Notes: a model not told the origin generated them from the sequence alone. 64,000 nt of DNA from an uncultured Opitutales bacterium (GCA_943787575.1 CALSMY010000012.1:1-64000); one strand, 5' to 3'; numbered from the stretch's first letter, positions 25,723 through 37,447 are shown. Translations and numbers: made by a program.

Positions 25723-26145
25723 CTAGTAGGAACGTGCACGAGTTACTAATCGGCACCGGAAGGGGAGTTTAGCGTCTGCTAATCCCAACGCTTCTCGGGC
25801 TAAAGTAAGAGAACAGCCTGCAATTTCAAATAGCACATGACCAGGTTTGATAACAGCAACCCAATGATCAACTGGACCCTTTCCTTTACCTTGACGTGTT
25901 TCTGCAGGTTTTTTCGTAACAGGTTTGTGAGGAAACACCCTGATCCAAACTTTACCTTTACGCTTTAGGTGACGATTAATGGTCACACGAGCAGCTTCAA
26001 TTTGGTTTGATGTCATTCTTCCACGTGAAAGCGATTGGATTCCGAATTCGCCAAAAGCAACTGTGTTGCCTCTAGATGCAGAACCACGAATTCTGCCTCT
26101 GTGGACTTTCCTGTATTTAGTACGTGATGGTAAGAGTTTAGGCAT
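25723..26145 (-). CDS. rplP: 50S ribosomal protein L16
   Basis: A 140-residue protein bridging the A-site and 5S r[29 protein letters not shown]-like [22 protein letters not shown] and [34 protein letters not shown] (quoted in part) are diagnostic. Confidence 0.98.
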   Translation of the reverse strand: MPKLLPSRTKYRKVHRGRIRGSASRGNTVAFGEFGIQSLSRGRMTSNQIEAARVTINRHLKRKGKVWIRVFPHKPVTKKPAETRQGKGKGPVDHWVAVIKPGHVLFEIAGCSLTLAREALGLADAKLPFRCRLVTRARSY

Positions 26146-26157
26146 AAGACAATTGGT

Positions 26158-26793
26158 TTAGAAAATTTTATCTTCGTCCTTAAGGCATATCCAGCATTTG
26201 ATACCAATAATACCATATACTGTATTTGCTTCGACTAATCCGTAATCAATATTCTCGCGTAAAGTGTGTAAAGGTACTCGACCTTCACGCTGTTGTTCGG
26301 TTCTAGCAATATCAGCACCAGCTAAGCGACCTGCACATTGGATTCTTATTCCCTCTGCACCCATTGACATAGTCGTTTGAACGGCTTTTTTCATGGCTCT
26401 ACGGAAAGCAATTCTGCGCTCAAGTTGGAGAGCGACACTCTCTGCAACTAAAGAAGCTACCAAGTCGGGTTTCTTAATTTCTTGAATTTCTAAGCGTACT
26501 TCTTTCCCTACTGTTCGGTTTAAGGAATCCCTAAGGGAATCTAGCTCTTGGCCTTTCCTGCCGATCACAATTCCAGGACGAGCAGACCAAATAGTAACCC
26601 GAGTCCGGGTAGATGCTCTTTCGATTACAATACGAGGAACAGAAGCATAGCGAAGTTTCTTTTCTAAAAAACCGCGAATGGCATTATCTTCTTTCATAAA
26701 AGAAGAATACTCGAACTTATTGGCGTACCAACGAGCACTCCAATTTCTACGAACGCTTAATCTAAAGCCGATAGGATTTACTTTTTGTCCCAT
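26158..26793 (-). CDS. rpsC: 30S ribosomal protein S3
   Basis: A 211-residue protein lining the mRNA entry site. It starts MGQKVNPIGFRLSV, has the KH domain (VIGRKGQELDSLRD) and the C-terminal RLAGADIARTEQ, VPLHTLRENIDYG region. It has little of the long C-terminal tail seen in some bacteria. Confidence 0.98.
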   Translation of the reverse strand: MGQKVNPIGFRLSVRRNWSARWYANKFEYSSFMKEDNAIRGFLEKKLRYASVPRIVIERASTRTRVTIWSARPGIVIGRKGQELDSLRDSLNRTVGKEVRLEIQEIKKPDLVASLVAESVALQLERRIAFRRAMKKAVQTTMSMGAEGIRIQCAGRLAGADIARTEQQREGRVPLHTLRENIDYGLVEANTVYGIIGIKCWICLKDEDKIF

Positions 26794-26796
26794 ATC

Positions 26797-27135
26797 TTAA
26801 ATTTTCTCGTCAGTTAAAGTTATACGCAAATGACTCATGCGTTTTTTATATGGATGAGCAGAACCTCTTGCACACGGGCGGAAACGCTTTAAAGCTGGCC
26901 CTTCCTCAACTATGGCTTCGCTAATAAAAAGATCGTCCGCGTTTAAGTTGGCGTTGTTTTCTGCATTGGCCATAGCGGACTTCAAGGTTTTATCGAGCAT
27001 GCGGGCAGCTTTACGAGGAATGTATTTCAAAAGAGACAATCCTTCAGTTGCTTTTCGACCGGGTAAAACTCTGGCCACTTCACGGGCTTTCTTGGGGGAA
27101 ATCCTCATGTATTTGGAGTATGATTTTATTTCCAT
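26797..27135 (-). CDS. rplV: 50S ribosomal protein L22
   Basis: A 112-residue protein whose beta-hairpin reaches into the exit tunnel. RISPKKAREVARVLPGRKA, SAMANAENNANLNADDL and RFRPCARGSAHPYKKRMSHLRI (in part) are conserved. It ends 3 bases before rpsC. Confidence 0.98.
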   Translation of the reverse strand: MEIKSYSKYMRISPKKAREVARVLPGRKATEGLSLLKYIPRKAARMLDKTLKSAMANAENNANLNADDLFISEAIVEEGPALKRFRPCARGSAHPYKKRMSHLRITLTDEKI

Positions 27136-27137
27136 AT

Positions 27138-27407
27138 CTACTTTTGTGTATGAGGATTATGAGACTTAAAAGTACGCGTGGCGGAAAACTCTCCCAACTT
27201 GTGACCGACCATGTTTTCAGAAACATAAACTGGTAAAAAATTCTTACCATTATGAACAGTGAAATTAAGCCCTACAAAGTCTGGAGTAATTGTGGAACGG
27301 CGAGACCATGTCTTAATCGGTTTGCGATCTCCACTATCTTGGGCTTTTTGAACCTTCTTAATAAGATGAGGATCAACGAAGAAACCTTTTTTAATAGATC
27401 TTGTCAT
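27138..27407 (-). CDS. rpsS: 30S ribosomal protein S19
   Basis: An 89-residue head protein: [34 protein letters not shown] and [20 protein letters not shown] are all family motifs. It forms a complex with S13. Confidence 0.99.
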   Translation of the reverse strand: MTRSIKKGFFVDPHLIKKVQKAQDSGDRKPIKTWSRRSTITPDFVGLNFTVHNGKNFLPVYVSENMVGHKLGEFSATRTFKSHNPHTQK

Positions 27408-27413
27408 AATAAA

Positions 27414-28253
27414 TTATTTTACCCGGCGACCATTCCTGCGAGTAATGATCATTGAATTAGATTGTTTAGATTTCTTGCGAGTCGGGAAACCTTTAGAAAG
27501 TTGACCCCATGGAGAAGATGGGTGACCACCGCCAGAAGTCTTACCTTCACCACCACCCATAGGATGATCAACGGGATTCATTGCAACACCACGAACCCTC
27601 GGGCGACGACCCTTCCAACGATTTCTTCCCGCTTTACCAATGGTTGCTTTTTGATGATTACTATTCCCGACCGCACCAATGGTTGCTCGGCAATTTGATT
27701 TAACTAAACGAATTTCACCGCTTGGAATTTTCAATGAGGCAGAATCCCCATCAATGGAAATTAAACGGGCCTCGCTTCCTGCGGATCTGCAAATTTTTGC
27801 ACCTGCTCCTGGAAGCATTTCTACACAATGAACTTTAGTACCCATAGGCAAAAACTTTAAGGGCATCGCATTTCCTGTCTTAAACTCAATGCTTTCGTTA
27901 GAGCTCAACAATATATGACCAACCTCAACTTGTTCAGGTGCAAGAATATAAGCTTTTTCACCATCCTTGTATTGAATAAGAGCAAGGTTAGCAGTACGGT
28001 TAGGATCATATTCAATCGCAATAACTTCAGAAGGTTGATCAACACGCTCTCTTCTAAAATCAATTTGACGATAAAGTCGTTTGTGACCACCCCCTCTTCG
28101 CCTACTTGTAATCCGTCCGTAGCTGTTTCTTCCCTTTTTTCTGTGATGTCCAGAAGTTAAGGATTTTTCAGGTCTCTTTTTTGAGAGTTCCTGTTTATTT
28201 TTAAGATAAAATCGACCGCTAGGAGTAACGGGTTTTTGTTGTAAAATAGCCAT
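27414..28253 (-). CDS. rplB: 50S ribosomal protein L2
   Basis: A 279-residue protein essential for subunit association and the peptidyl-transferase centre. RGGGHKRLYRQIDFRR, EYDPNRTANLALI, AGAKICRSAGSEARLIS and the C-terminal RGVAMNPVDHPMGGGEG (with the functionally important His) are present. Confidence 0.99.
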   Translation of the reverse strand: MAILQQKPVTPSGRFYLKNKQELSKKRPEKSLTSGHHRKKGRNSYGRITSRRRGGGHKRLYRQIDFRRERVDQPSEVIAIEYDPNRTANLALIQYKDGEKAYILAPEQVEVGHILLSSNESIEFKTGNAMPLKFLPMGTKVHCVEMLPGAGAKICRSAGSEARLISIDGDSASLKIPSGEIRLVKSNCRATIGAVGNSNHQKATIGKAGRNRWKGRRPRVRGVAMNPVDHPMGGGEGKTSGGGHPSSPWGQLSKGFPTRKKSKQSNSMIITRRNGRRVK

Positions 28254-28268
28254 GATAAAATTCTTTTA

Positions 28269-28559
28269 CTATGCGAGATCAATGCTGTCTCCAGCTTTCA
28301 AGGTAATAATGGCTTTTTTACTCAGAGCAGTGTAACCAAGTTTTCCTCTGCGCATTCGATCACGTTTAGTCTTAGGTTTTTGAATCAATGTATTAACCTT
28401 AGTAACCTTAACACCAAAGGTCTGTTCAATTGCATTTTTGACATTAGTCTTAGTGGCTTGCGGATAAACCGAAAAAACATACTGGTTTAAGTTTGCCGAA
28501 AGCATGGTAGCTTTTTCTGTAAGCAAAGCCTCTTTAAGAATAGTTACTGGTTCTTTCAT
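28269..28559 (-). CDS. rplW: 50S ribosomal protein L23
   Basis: A 96-residue exit-tunnel protein and docking site for trigger factor and SRP. LLTEKATMLSANLNQYVFSVYPQATK and the VTKVNTL segment are typical. Its start overlaps the rplD stop by four bases (ATGA). Confidence 0.98.
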   Translation of the reverse strand: MKEPVTILKEALLTEKATMLSANLNQYVFSVYPQATKTNVKNAIEQTFGVKVTKVNTLIQKPKTKRDRMRRGKLGYTALSKKAIITLKAGDSIDLA

Positions 28560-29200
28560 GAATTATCGCTTGGTGAGTTAGTTATTTTGGCAACTAAAGA
28601 ATTCATTCCCTGCAAACTTGAAACCACTTGCTTGGTTCCAACCAAGTCGAGTGCGTTTACATCAATCGCTTTACTAAGTTTAACTTTCGGTAAATTTCTT
28701 GCTGCCAAGCTAATATTCTTATCAAAGTTTTCACCTATAATAAGAGTTTTACCATCGGAACCGATCGTATTAAGAAGACTGGCAAAATCTTTGGTTTTGT
28801 GGGACTTGACCGACCAATCTTCAATTAGAGAAATGGAACCCTCGGTAGCTAGATCTATTAAAGCACGAGTTAGAGCTAGCTTACGAACCTTGCCATTAAC
28901 TTTCTGAGAGTAGGAGCGTGGTTTGGGTCCAAAGGAAACTCCACCACCTCTACGTTGTATAGCATTTTTGTCCCCAGCACGACCTGTACCGAGGCCTTTT
29001 TGACGGTAGATTTTTTTCCCGGAACCAGCAACTTCAGCACGCGTCTTAGTTGAAGCGTTTCCTTGTCGTAAGTTTGCCCTGACTGCTAAAACACATTGAC
29101 GCAAAGCATCAACACCTTTGCCATCCTCTAAAGAAGGGAAATTATTAATAGTCGTTTCTTTTGATGAAGAACCGTCAGATTTAAACAATTTTAATTTCAT
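28556..29200 (-). CDS. rplD: 50S ribosomal protein L4
   Basis: A 214-residue protein with a tunnel-lining loop: RQGNASTKTRAEVAGSGKKIYRQKGLGTGRAGDKNAI (in part) and GGGVSFGPKPRSYSQKV. In E. coli L4 also represses its own S10 operon; whether that applies here is not visible. Confidence 0.98.
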   Translation of the reverse strand: MKLKLFKSDGSSSKETTINNFPSLEDGKGVDALRQCVLAVRANLRQGNASTKTRAEVAGSGKKIYRQKGLGTGRAGDKNAIQRRGGGVSFGPKPRSYSQKVNGKVRKLALTRALIDLATEGSISLIEDWSVKSHKTKDFASLLNTIGSDGKTLIIGENFDKNISLAARNLPKVKLSKAIDVNALDLVGTKQVVSSLQGMNSLVAKITNSPSDNS

Positions 29201-29209
29201 CTTAAAATT

Positions 29210-29857
29210 CTACTTTGAAGTCTTGAGTTTTTTAGCCACACGAATGGATAAAATCCCTCCTTTATGACCAGGAACGCTACCCTTGATCAAAATTAAATTT
29301 TTCTCAGGAATAGTTTTTACAACCTTTAGATTTTGGGTAGTGCGCTGCACATCACCCATGTGCCCAGGCATTTTCTTATTCTTAAAAACACGACCAGGCC
29401 ATTGGCACAATCCGTAAGATCCACCACGGCGATGAAACATAGAACCATGAGAGGCTGGGCCTCCACCGAAATTCCATCTTTTGACTACGCCCTGAAAACC
29501 TTTTCCCTTGGTTGTTGAAACAACATCAACCATTGAAATATCAGCAAAGTCAGTAACTGTGATAGAGTTTCCTGCCTCAAACTGATGATCAGCTGGTAGG
29601 CGAAATTCTTTTGATAAGTGCTGAGGCTCAGACTTTGCCTTAGCAGCATGGCCCTTTGATGCGCGGTTGGCTTTATTGGGACTTTTGCCCTTTGGATTAT
29701 AACCAATTTGTACAGAGGCGTAACCATCTGTTTCCACTGTTTTCACCTGAAGAACCGGGCATGGACCAGCTTCGATAATGGTAACAGGGACAAGATTATT
29801 GTCTTCGTCGTAGACTTGGGACATCCCAAGCTTTTTTCCTAAAAGTTCAAGTTTCAT
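29210..29857 (-). CDS. rplC: 50S ribosomal protein L3
   Basis: A 215-residue protein near the peptidyl-transferase centre. LLGKKLGMSQVYDEDNNLVPVTIIEAGPC (in part) at the start, the conserved FGGGPASHGSMFHRRGGSYG loop and MPGHMG motif are seen. An 85-base spacer with a long hairpin separates it from rpsJ; other genes in this cluster are only 2-20 bases apart. Confidence 0.98.
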   Translation of the reverse strand: MKLELLGKKLGMSQVYDEDNNLVPVTIIEAGPCPVLQVKTVETDGYASVQIGYNPKGKSPNKANRASKGHAAKAKSEPQHLSKEFRLPADHQFEAGNSITVTDFADISMVDVVSTTKGKGFQGVVKRWNFGGGPASHGSMFHRRGGSYGLCQWPGRVFKNKKMPGHMGDVQRTTQNLKVVKTIPEKNLILIKGSVPGHKGGILSIRVAKKLKTSK

Positions 29858-29858
29858 T

Positions 29859-29906
29859 CTTTAAGCGGCAGGCGAACATATGTTCTTTAAGAGACCTGCT
29901 TTAAAG
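29859..29906 (-). promoter_or_regulatory. candidate regulatory hairpin covering the rplC ribosome-binding region
   Basis: On the minus strand CTTTAA-GCAGG (29906-29895) can pair with CCTGC-TTAAAG (29872-29859), the last base lying next to the rplC ATG. The loop contains the 12-bp palindrome GAACATATGTTC. The structure would bury the start region and occupies most of an unusually long spacer. A ribosomal-protein-binding leader is inferred, not shown. Confidence 0.4.
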
Positions 29907-29942
29907 GGGTTTGGAGTTAATTTATTAGATAGTGGAGAGAGG

Positions 29943-30251
29943 TTAAACGTTGATGCTGATTTCTACACCTGCAGGTAAGTTTAGCTTTTTAAGTTCGTCT
30001 ACAGTCTGTACGGTTGGTTCAATTATATCGATGAGTCTTTTGTGAGTACGAAGCTCAAATTGATCCATAGATTTTTTGTCAACATGAGGGGAACGATTAA
30101 CTGTGTATCGCTCGATTCTTGTTGGCATGGGAATAGGTCCGGCAACACGTGCACCAGTTCTTTTTGCCGTATCAACAATATCAGATGCAGACTGGTCTAT
30201 TACCCGGTAATCGAAACCTTTTAATTTAATGCGTATTTTGTGTCCGTTCAT
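29943..30251 (-). CDS. rpsJ: 30S ribosomal protein S10
   Basis: A 102-residue head protein, also NusE in antitermination complexes. [30 protein letters not shown] (in part), [13 protein letters not shown] and [23 protein letters not shown] are diagnostic. It starts only 3 bases after fusA, so the str and S10 operons run together. Confidence 0.99.
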   Translation of the reverse strand: MNGHKIRIKLKGFDYRVIDQSASDIVDTAKRTGARVAGPIPMPTRIERYTVNRSPHVDKKSMDQFELRTHKRLIDIIEPTVQTVDELKKLNLPAGVEISINV

Positions 30252-30254
30252 AAT

Positions 30255-32411
30255 TTAGCTTCTTGCTGGTTCGCGAGAAGAGGTTTCAACGATGTTCTGT
30301 ATCAGGTTTTGTGGTACCTGATCAAAGTGCGAAGGAGTCATAGAATAATCCGCCCTTCCAGAGGAAAGTGATCGCATGTCTGTAGAATATCCAAACATGT
30401 TTTCAAGAGGAACAAAGGCATCAATAATACAAACGGTACCACGAGATTCCATGCCTTGGATCTGTCCGCGACGTCGGTTTAGGTCTCCAATAAGTTCACC
30501 CTGATATTCATCAGGTGTAGAAACTTCGACTTTCATGATAGGTTCTAAAAGAATTGGTGTTGCTTTCTTCATGGCATCTTTAAAAGCAAAAATTCCAGCC
30601 ATCTTGAAAGCCATTTCAGAGGAGTCGACATCGTGAAAAGATCCATCGACTAGTGAAACCTTAAAATCGATAACGGGGTATCCAGCAATCACACCACCTT
30701 GAGCAGCTTCTTTAATGCCATCCATAGTAGGTTTGATAAACTCTTTAGGAATAGATCCTCCTACGATCTTGTTTTCCAACTCAATACCCTTACCTTTTTC
30801 TAAACTCTCGATTTGAATTACTGCATGGCCATACTGACCCCGGCCACCGGATTGGCGAACAAACTTACCAACACCCTCAGATGAAGAAGTGATTGTTTCA
30901 CGGTATGCAATTTGGGGTTTGCCAGCAGTAGCTTCAACTTTGAATTCACGGAATAATCGATCCCTGATAATATCAAGGTGCAATTCACCCATGCCAGCTA
31001 TAATCGTTTGGCCAGTTTCTTCATTACTTGAAAGTCCGAAGGTAGGATCTTCTTCGGAAAGCCTTTGGAGGCCAATTGACATTTTCTCTTGGTCTGCCTT
31101 TGTTGCTGGCTCAATAGACATAGAGATCACTGGCTCGGGAAAAGTAGGAGGTTCCAGGCGAAGGTCTAAGGATTTGTCACATAATGTGTCACCCGTTACA
31201 ACATCCTTGACGCCGATTAGAGCACAGATGTCTCCAGAGTAAGCAACATCAATGTCTTCGCGTGCATCAGCTTTCATAATCATAAGCCGCGAAACCCGTT
31301 CTGATTTACGAGTGCGAGGGTTATAAAGTGTAGAACCTTTTTTTAATGAACCTTGATAAACACGATAAAAAACTAATTTACCCACGAAAGGATCTGTCAT
31401 GAGCTTAAAGGCGAGTCCGGCTACTTGCTTGGAGTCATCTGGAGCAACTTCCACAGGATTTTCATCAGAATCTTCACCTTTCATCGGTGGTAAATCTAAG
31501 GGGCAGGGGAGGTAATCAACCACAGCATCCATAAGCATTTGAACACCCTTGTTTTTAAATGCACTACCCGGAATTACTCCAACAAACTTAATTGAAATAG
31601 TTGCTTTGCGAATTGCTAGGCGTAATTCATCTTCAGAAATGTCCTCTCCCTCGAGATATTTATTTGCAATATCATCATCAAAATCAGACACCGCTTCAAT
31701 CAAGGATTCTCGATACTCATTTGCCTGATCGATGTGATCGGTAGGAATATCGACAGTATCAAATTTTACACCACTTTCATCTGATTCGTCGTAAATATAA
31801 GCAACCATTTTGACGAGATCAATTAAACCCTTAAAGTTTTCCTCAGCACCTATTGACAAAAAGAGTGGATGGGCATTTGCACCAAGTTTATCACGCATGG
31901 TCTGAAGGGCAGACAAAAAGTCAGATCCCATACGATCCATTTTATTGATAAAAGCAAGGCGCGGGACATGATACTTGTCCATTTGCCTCCAAACTGTTTC
32001 AGATTGAGGCTGAACACCTTCCACTGAAGTAAATACGGCTACGGCACCATCTAAAACCCTAAGAGATCTCTCAACTTCAGCTGTAAAATCTACGTGACCG
32101 GGCGTATCAATAATATTGATTCGATGATCAATTCCAGCAAAAGGGCCTTCTGAAGTAGTCCATCCACAAGAAATAGCAGCAGAAGTGATTGTAATACCAC
32201 GCTCTCTTTCTTGCTCCATCCAGTCAGTTGTAGCGTTACCTTCATGGACCTCACCAATTTTGTGTACTACGCCTGAGTAAAATAAAACTCTTTCAGTACA
32301 TGTAGTTTTCCCAGCATCAATGTGAGCTGCGATACCAATATTACGAGTATGCTCAAGGATTGTGTTACGAATCGAAGAATTAGCTGAAGAGGGTTCTAGT
32401 ACTGCAGTCAT
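30255..32411 (-). CDS. fusA: elongation factor G
   Basis: A 718-residue translocase GTPase. G1 is [10 protein letters not shown]2 contains the [12 protein letters not shown] switch, G3 is [10 protein letters not shown]4 is NKMDR. Domains II-V follow with [14 protein letters not shown] and the C-terminal [24 protein letters not shown] (in part). Full length with no unusual insertion. It is encoded between rpsG and rpsJ, the classic str order except that tuf is elsewhere (44568). Confidence 0.99.
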   Translation of the reverse strand: MTAVLEPSSANSSIRNTILEHTRNIGIAAHIDAGKTTCTERVLFYSGVVHKIGEVHEGNATTDWMEQERERGITITSAAISCGWTTSEGPFAGIDHRINIIDTPGHVDFTAEVERSLRVLDGAVAVFTSVEGVQPQSETVWRQMDKYHVPRLAFINKMDRMGSDFLSALQTMRDKLGANAHPLFLSIGAEENFKGLIDLVKMVAYIYDESDESGVKFDTVDIPTDHIDQANEYRESLIEAVSDFDDDIANKYLEGEDISEDELRLAIRKATISIKFVGVIPGSAFKNKGVQMLMDAVVDYLPCPLDLPPMKGEDSDENPVEVAPDDSKQVAGLAFKLMTDPFVGKLVFYRVYQGSLKKGSTLYNPRTRKSERVSRLMIMKADAREDIDVAYSGDICALIGVKDVVTGDTLCDKSLDLRLEPPTFPEPVISMSIEPATKADQEKMSIGLQRLSEEDPTFGLSSNEETGQTIIAGMGELHLDIIRDRLFREFKVEATAGKPQIAYRETITSSSEGVGKFVRQSGGRGQYGHAVIQIESLEKGKGIELENKIVGGSIPKEFIKPTMDGIKEAAQGGVIAGYPVIDFKVSLVDGSFHDVDSSEMAFKMAGIFAFKDAMKKATPILLEPIMKVEVSTPDEYQGELIGDLNRRRGQIQGMESRGTVCIIDAFVPLENMFGYSTDMRSLSSGRADYSMTPSHFDQVPQNLIQNIVETSSREPARS

Positions 32412-32419
32412 GACAAAAA

Positions 32420-32893
32420 TTACCAGCGCAAATGAGCAAAAGCACGATTGGCTTGAGCCATTTTATGTGTTTCCTCGCGTTTCTTCACAACAGAGCCAGT
32501 GTTGTTGTAAGCATCAATAAGTTCGTTGGCTAGGGCTTCAGCCATTGGGGTACCTTTGCGAGATGAAGCAGCATTTACAACCCATCGAAATGCAAGGCTT
32601 TGCTGGCGTTCAAATGCAACCTCAATTGGAACTTGATAGGTTGCACCACCAACACGGCGACTTTTCACCTCAATTTTCGGGCGAATGTTTTCAAGTGCGC
32701 CCAAGACTAGATCGACTGGGTTTCCTTTTTCTAATTTCTCGGCCATCTTTTCGATAGCAGTATAAACTACACGTTGAGCAACAGATTTTTTCCCGCTGAA
32801 CATAACCATGTTGATTAAAGAACTGATTAAAGTACTTCCATGGCGGGGATCAGGAAGTACAGGGCGCTTGTTAGCTTGACGACGACGAGACAT
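32420..32893 (-). CDS. rpsG: 30S ribosomal protein S7
   Basis: A 157-residue primary binder of the 16S 3' domain. It begins [20 protein letters not shown] and shows [24 protein letters not shown] and [20 protein letters not shown] at the end. It follows rpsL by 6 bases. Confidence 0.99.
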   Translation of the reverse strand: MSRRRQANKRPVLPDPRHGSTLISSLINMVMFSGKKSVAQRVVYTAIEKMAEKLEKGNPVDLVLGALENIRPKIEVKSRRVGGATYQVPIEVAFERQQSLAFRWVVNAASSRKGTPMAEALANELIDAYNNTGSVVKKREETHKMAQANRAFAHLRW

Positions 32894-32899
32894 AATAAA

Positions 32900-33274
32900 T
32901 TAGCTTTTAGGTTTTTTAACTCCGTATTTAGAACGACTTCGACGTCTTTTCTCAACACCTTGGCAATCTAAAGTACCTCGGACAATGTGGTAACGCACAC
33001 CATTTAAATCTTTAACTCTTCCTCCGCGAAGCAGAACAATACTGTGCTCCTGCAGGTTGTGACCTTCATCTGGAATGTAAGCAATAACTTCATAACCAGT
33101 GGTCAATCGGACTTTAGCAACTTTTCGTACTGCCGAATTCGGTTTCTTTGGAGTACGTGTAGTTACTTGAACACAAACGCCTCTACGAAAAGGACATGCC
33201 TTTAAAGCGGGAGATTTCGTCTTAGATTTTTGCAAACGACGATTTTTTCGTACCAATTGATTGATCGTGGGCAT
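32900..33274 (-). CDS. rpsL: 30S ribosomal protein S12 with Asn in the KDLP loop
   Basis: A 124-residue decoding-centre protein. It has [32 protein letters not shown] (streptomycin-contact Lys) and [13 protein letters not shown]. In most bacteria the last motif reads KDLPGVRYH. Here the codon is AAT (Asn) at the position equivalent to E. coli Pro90, a residue at which E. coli substitutions alter streptomycin response and fidelity. The rest is conventional. Confidence 0.98.
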   Translation of the reverse strand: MPTINQLVRKNRRLQKSKTKSPALKACPFRRGVCVQVTTRTPKKPNSAVRKVAKVRLTTGYEVIAYIPDEGHNLQEHSIVLLRGGRVKDLNGVRYHIVRGTLDCQGVEKRRRSRSKYGVKKPKS

Positions 33275-33352
33275 AGTGAATATTTGAGGGTAAAGGATCT
33301 AAAGTAAATTTAATTTCAATAAGTTCAAGCTATAAATGAATGCAGTTTGAAA

Positions 33353-36300
33353 TTAGGCAGTCATCGATTCGGAGGCAGCAGCACCAAGGCTGTCGACTTT
33401 CAAGCGTCGCCATTTCGGCAAACCTGTACCAGCAGGAATTAAATGCCCCATAATCACATTCTCTTTAAACCCGTTTAAATCGTCAACTTTTCCAAGAGTT
33501 GCTGCATTAGTTAGCACCTTAGTCGTTTCTTGAAACGATGCGGCAGAAATAAAACTGTCTGTTTCTAGTGATGCCTTGGTAATTCCAAGTAATATTGGTT
33601 CTGCTTCGGCAGGCTTACCTCCTTTTTGTGCAATAGATTCATTTGTATCCAAGAACGCAAACCTATCCACTTGGTCGCCCCAGAAAAGTTCTGCATCACC
33701 CGGATCAGTGATACGAATTTTAAAGAGCATGCGAGAAATGATGACCTCCAAATGTTTATCATTAATGGTAACACCTTGCAAACGATAGACCTTTTGAATC
33801 TCTTCTATCAAGTATTCCTGAACCGCAGAAGGCCCTAAAATTTCAAGTATCTCGTGCGGATCCTTTGCCCCTTCAGTTATTAATTGGCCCTTATGAACCA
33901 AGTCACCATGTTGAACCAAAACGTGCTTACCATGAGGAATGAGATGTTCTTCAACTTGACCAGTGTCCTCGTTGGTCACCAGTAGGCGTTTTTTGGAGCG
34001 CAATGTGCCTGCTTCAGTAATAATGCCATCAATCTTTGCCATTTGACCAACATTGGCTTCTTTTGGCCTGCGGGCTTCAAATAGTTCAGCCACACGCGGT
34101 AAACCACCTGTGATATCTTGAGTTTTGGAAGCTTGGCGAGGAGTCTTAGCGATAATTGACCCCGCATCAATACGCGTACCCTCATCAACGGCAACTTGAG
34201 CTCCAGTTGGTACCGAATAAGTGGCGATTGCCTTGCCTGAAGAATCTTTGACTATAATCTGAGGATTTAAGTCTTCCTTGTGCTCAATCACAACCATTGA
34301 CTTACCCCCTGAAGCATCCTTCTCTACTTTAGTAGTTACGCCAGGTAGCATATCTTCAAAACCAATCATTCCTTTCTTCTCAGAAAGAATAGGGATATTG
34401 TATGGATCCCATTGAGCAAGAAGTGTGGATTCTTCTACATCTTCATTATCCTTAAAATGAAGAAGAGCTCCCGCAGGAACAGGATAATCATCTACAATCC
34501 GTCCATCAGGGTCTAAAATTTGAATCGATCCAGTTTTATTAAGGGTTACCTGCTGGCCATTAGCCAAAGTTACCAATCGCAAACCAACAAACCTAAGTTT
34601 TCCGGCTTTTCTGATATGGATAACTGGTTCTTCCCGGCCAGCACTGGCAATTCCCCCGATATGGAAGGTACGCATCGTTAACTGAGTACCAGGCTCTCCA
34701 ATAGATTGTGCGGCAATAATACCTACGGCCGAACCTTCTTTAACCAGCCCATTTGTGGAAGGATCAATCCCGTATTCCAGAGAAGTCATCCCGTTTTTAA
34801 TACGAGTTGATAAAGGAGACATTACTCGGACCCGAGTGATACCAGAGGCGTCCAAATTATCTGCAATTTCTTCAGTTATAAGAGAGCCGGAAGAAACTAA
34901 TGTTTCGCTAGGGTTAGAAGGATTCGCAATATCTTCGGAAGAGTAACGACCGATGATTCGATCGCGCAATGGGACAATTTCATTGTCACCTTCCATAATC
35001 GCTTTCTTGACAACCCCATCTCGCCGACCATCGTCTTCCATGGCAATAACACAGTCCATTGCCACATCACAAAGTTTCCTAGTCAGATATCCAGCGTCTG
35101 CGGTTTTAAGGGCAGTATCAGCTAGACCCTTTCGAGCTCCGTGAGTGGACATGAAATATTCCAAAACCGAAAGACCTTCACGAAATGATGATAGAATTGG
35201 CTGTTCAATAATCTCACCAGATGGCTTAGCCATTAATCCACGCATTCCACAAAGCTGACGAACCTGCTGCCTGTTTCCTCGAGCCCCCGAATCCATCATT
35301 AGGTATACAGGGTTTATGGTATCTTTGCCCAGGTTGTCATCAAGTGAAGTAAATACATTCTTTGCAATGTCATCCGTCGCGGTTGTCCACACATCAATAA
35401 TCTTATTATGCCTTTCCCCACGAGTAATAATGCCCTTCCTGAATTGATCTTCAATTTTATCAATTTCTTTTCTTGCTACAACAATACGGTCCTTTTTCTC
35501 ATCTGGTATTATCATATCAAAAATACCGATGGAAATACCCGCTTTAGTGGCCATCTCAAAACCCATTTCTTTGAGTTTATCCAGAGCATTTATGGTGCTT
35601 TCTTTTCCGGTTAAGCGATAAGTTTCTAAGATTAAATCCCCTAAGTCGCCTTTGAGAGCGGGCTTGTTAAAAAATCCAAGTTCTTCAGGCCAGATGGTAT
35701 TGAAAAGAACTCGACCAACAGTTGCCCTCACAACACTCCTTCCAGGTATACCGAAATGAGTTGTCTTTCCTTTGTCTGGGTTTTGCAGATCAATCCAATC
35801 GTGAAGTTTTAGAGCTCCGTCCTGCAATGCACTAAGTGCTTCTTCAAGTGATCCGATTATAGGCACTCGTACATCGGCCGCAGGCATCTCTTTCTTGGGG
35901 TTCATGGTAAGAAAGTACGATCCAAGTACAATATCCTGAGAAGGAGTAAGAATCGGTTTCCCACTTGATGGAGAAAAGATATTATGGGAAGCCATCATTA
36001 ACAATTTAGCCTCCATGATTGCTTCAACTGAAAGCGGTACATGCACTGCCATCTGATCTCCGTCAAAGTCAGCATTATATGCAGTACAAACCAAAGGGTG
36101 AACACGGATAGCATTACCCTCAATTAAAACAGGTTCGAAAGCCTGAATCGAAAGCCGGTGCAGAGTAGGGGCACGGTTTAGCAATACAGGGTGGCCTTTG
36201 GTAACCTCTTCCAAAATATCCCACACTTCTGGTGAGCGTGTTTCGATCATTTTACGGGCTCCACGCACCGTATGAACAAAACCCAACTCTTTAAGCCTAC

Positions 36301-37447
36301 GAATAATAAATGGTTCAAATAAAATAAGGGCCATTTTCTTGGGCAATCCGCATTGATGTAATTTAAGCTCTGGCCCAATTACAATCACAGATCTTCCAGA
36401 ATAATCTACACGTTTTCCTAAAAGATTTTGACGAAAACGTCCCTGTTTTCCTTTGAGCATGTCACTCAATGATTTTAATGGACGATTACCAGATCCAGTT
36501 ATAGCCCGTCCATGTCTTCCATTGTCAAATAATGCATCAACCGCCTCCTGAAGCATTCTTTTTTCATTGTGGATAATGACATCTGGAGTTTTGAGCTGAA
36601 GAAGATTCTTTAGGCGATTATTACGGTTAATAACCCTGCGATAAAGATCGTTCAAATCACTAGTTGCAAATCTCCCACCTTCAAGTGGTACGAGCGGACG
36701 AAGGTCTGGTGGAATGACTGGTATAGATTCAAGGACCATCCATTCAGGTGAAGCTTCAGATTGGAGAAAGCCCTTAATCACTCGCAAGCGACTGGCGAGT
36801 TTTTTCTTCATTTGCTTTGACTTAGTGTCGTGGATTTGGTCGTACAACTCATCCAATTCATCCTGCAAGTCGAGGCGACTGAGGACATCACGGACTGCCT
36901 CTGCTCCCATTTTTGCCTCAAATTCGTCACCATACTCATCGACAGCCTCACGATATTCTTTATCTGATAATAATTGCCTGTCCTCTAGGGGAGTATTACC
37001 CGGGTCTGTTACGAGATATTGCTCATAATAAAGAACGCGCTCCAAACTTTTAGCGGTCATATTCATGAGTAATCCCAAGCGACTGGGCATACTCTTTAAA
37101 AACCATATGTGAGAAACTGGGACTGCAAGTTCTATGTGCCCCATTCTGTCACGACGCACCCTTGATACAGTAACCTCTACACCACAACGGTCGCACACGA
37201 CTCCCTTGTACTTTATCCTTTTGTATTTGCCGCAAGCACATTCATAATCTCGAACAGGTCCAAAAATCTTTTGGCAAAATAATCCACCTGGCTCTGGTTT
37301 AAATGTACGATAGTTAATGGTTTCGGGATTCTTAACTTCACCCTTAGACCAAGAACGAATAATGTCAGGGTCAGCTACGGTTATGGATACTCGATCCATT
37401 GGTCCAACATCTACTCCAAGTGCTTCGTTTAATGCTTCTACGCTCAT
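33353..37447 (-). CDS. rpoC: RNA polymerase beta' subunit
   Basis: A 1364-residue catalytic subunit. The N-terminal zinc ribbon is [20 protein letters not shown] (about residues 70-90). The active-site Mg loop is [15 protein letters not shown] near residue 460. The second zinc site, trigger loop ([16 protein letters not shown]) and bridge helix region are intact, and the protein ends after the [17 protein letters not shown] switch region. It lies 51 bases after rpoB and is followed by rpsL after 78 bases. Confidence 0.99.
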   Translation of the reverse strand: MSVEALNEALGVDVGPMDRVSITVADPDIIRSWSKGEVKNPETINYRTFKPEPGGLFCQKIFGPVRDYECACGKYKRIKYKGVVCDRCGVEVTVSRVRRDRMGHIELAVPVSHIWFLKSMPSRLGLLMNMTAKSLERVLYYEQYLVTDPGNTPLEDRQLLSDKEYREAVDEYGDEFEAKMGAEAVRDVLSRLDLQDELDELYDQIHDTKSKQMKKKLASRLRVIKGFLQSEASPEWMVLESIPVIPPDLRPLVPLEGGRFATSDLNDLYRRVINRNNRLKNLLQLKTPDVIIHNEKRMLQEAVDALFDNGRHGRAITGSGNRPLKSLSDMLKGKQGRFRQNLLGKRVDYSGRSVIVIGPELKLHQCGLPKKMALILFEPFIIRRLKELGFVHTVRGARKMIETRSPEVWDILEEVTKGHPVLLNRAPTLHRLSIQAFEPVLIEGNAIRVHPLVCTAYNADFDGDQMAVHVPLSVEAIMEAKLLMMASHNIFSPSSGKPILTPSQDIVLGSYFLTMNPKKEMPAADVRVPIIGSLEEALSALQDGALKLHDWIDLQNPDKGKTTHFGIPGRSVVRATVGRVLFNTIWPEELGFFNKPALKGDLGDLILETYRLTGKESTINALDKLKEMGFEMATKAGISIGIFDMIIPDEKKDRIVVARKEIDKIEDQFRKGIITRGERHNKIIDVWTTATDDIAKNVFTSLDDNLGKDTINPVYLMMDSGARGNRQQVRQLCGMRGLMAKPSGEIIEQPILSSFREGLSVLEYFMSTHGARKGLADTALKTADAGYLTRKLCDVAMDCVIAMEDDGRRDGVVKKAIMEGDNEIVPLRDRIIGRYSSEDIANPSNPSETLVSSGSLITEEIADNLDASGITRVRVMSPLSTRIKNGMTSLEYGIDPSTNGLVKEGSAVGIIAAQSIGEPGTQLTMRTFHIGGIASAGREEPVIHIRKAGKLRFVGLRLVTLANGQQVTLNKTGSIQILDPDGRIVDDYPVPAGALLHFKDNEDVEESTLLAQWDPYNIPILSEKKGMIGFEDMLPGVTTKVEKDASGGKSMVVIEHKEDLNPQIIVKDSSGKAIATYSVPTGAQVAVDEGTRIDAGSIIAKTPRQASKTQDITGGLPRVAELFEARRPKEANVGQMAKIDGIITEAGTLRSKKRLLVTNEDTGQVEEHLIPHGKHVLVQHGDLVHKGQLITEGAKDPHEILEILGPSAVQEYLIEEIQKVYRLQGVTINDKHLEVIISRMLFKIRITDPGDAELFWGDQVDRFAFLDTNESIAQKGGKPAEAEPILLGITKASLETDSFISAASFQETTKVLTNAATLGKVDDLNGFKENVIMGHLIPAGTGLPKWRRLKVDSLGAAASESMTA

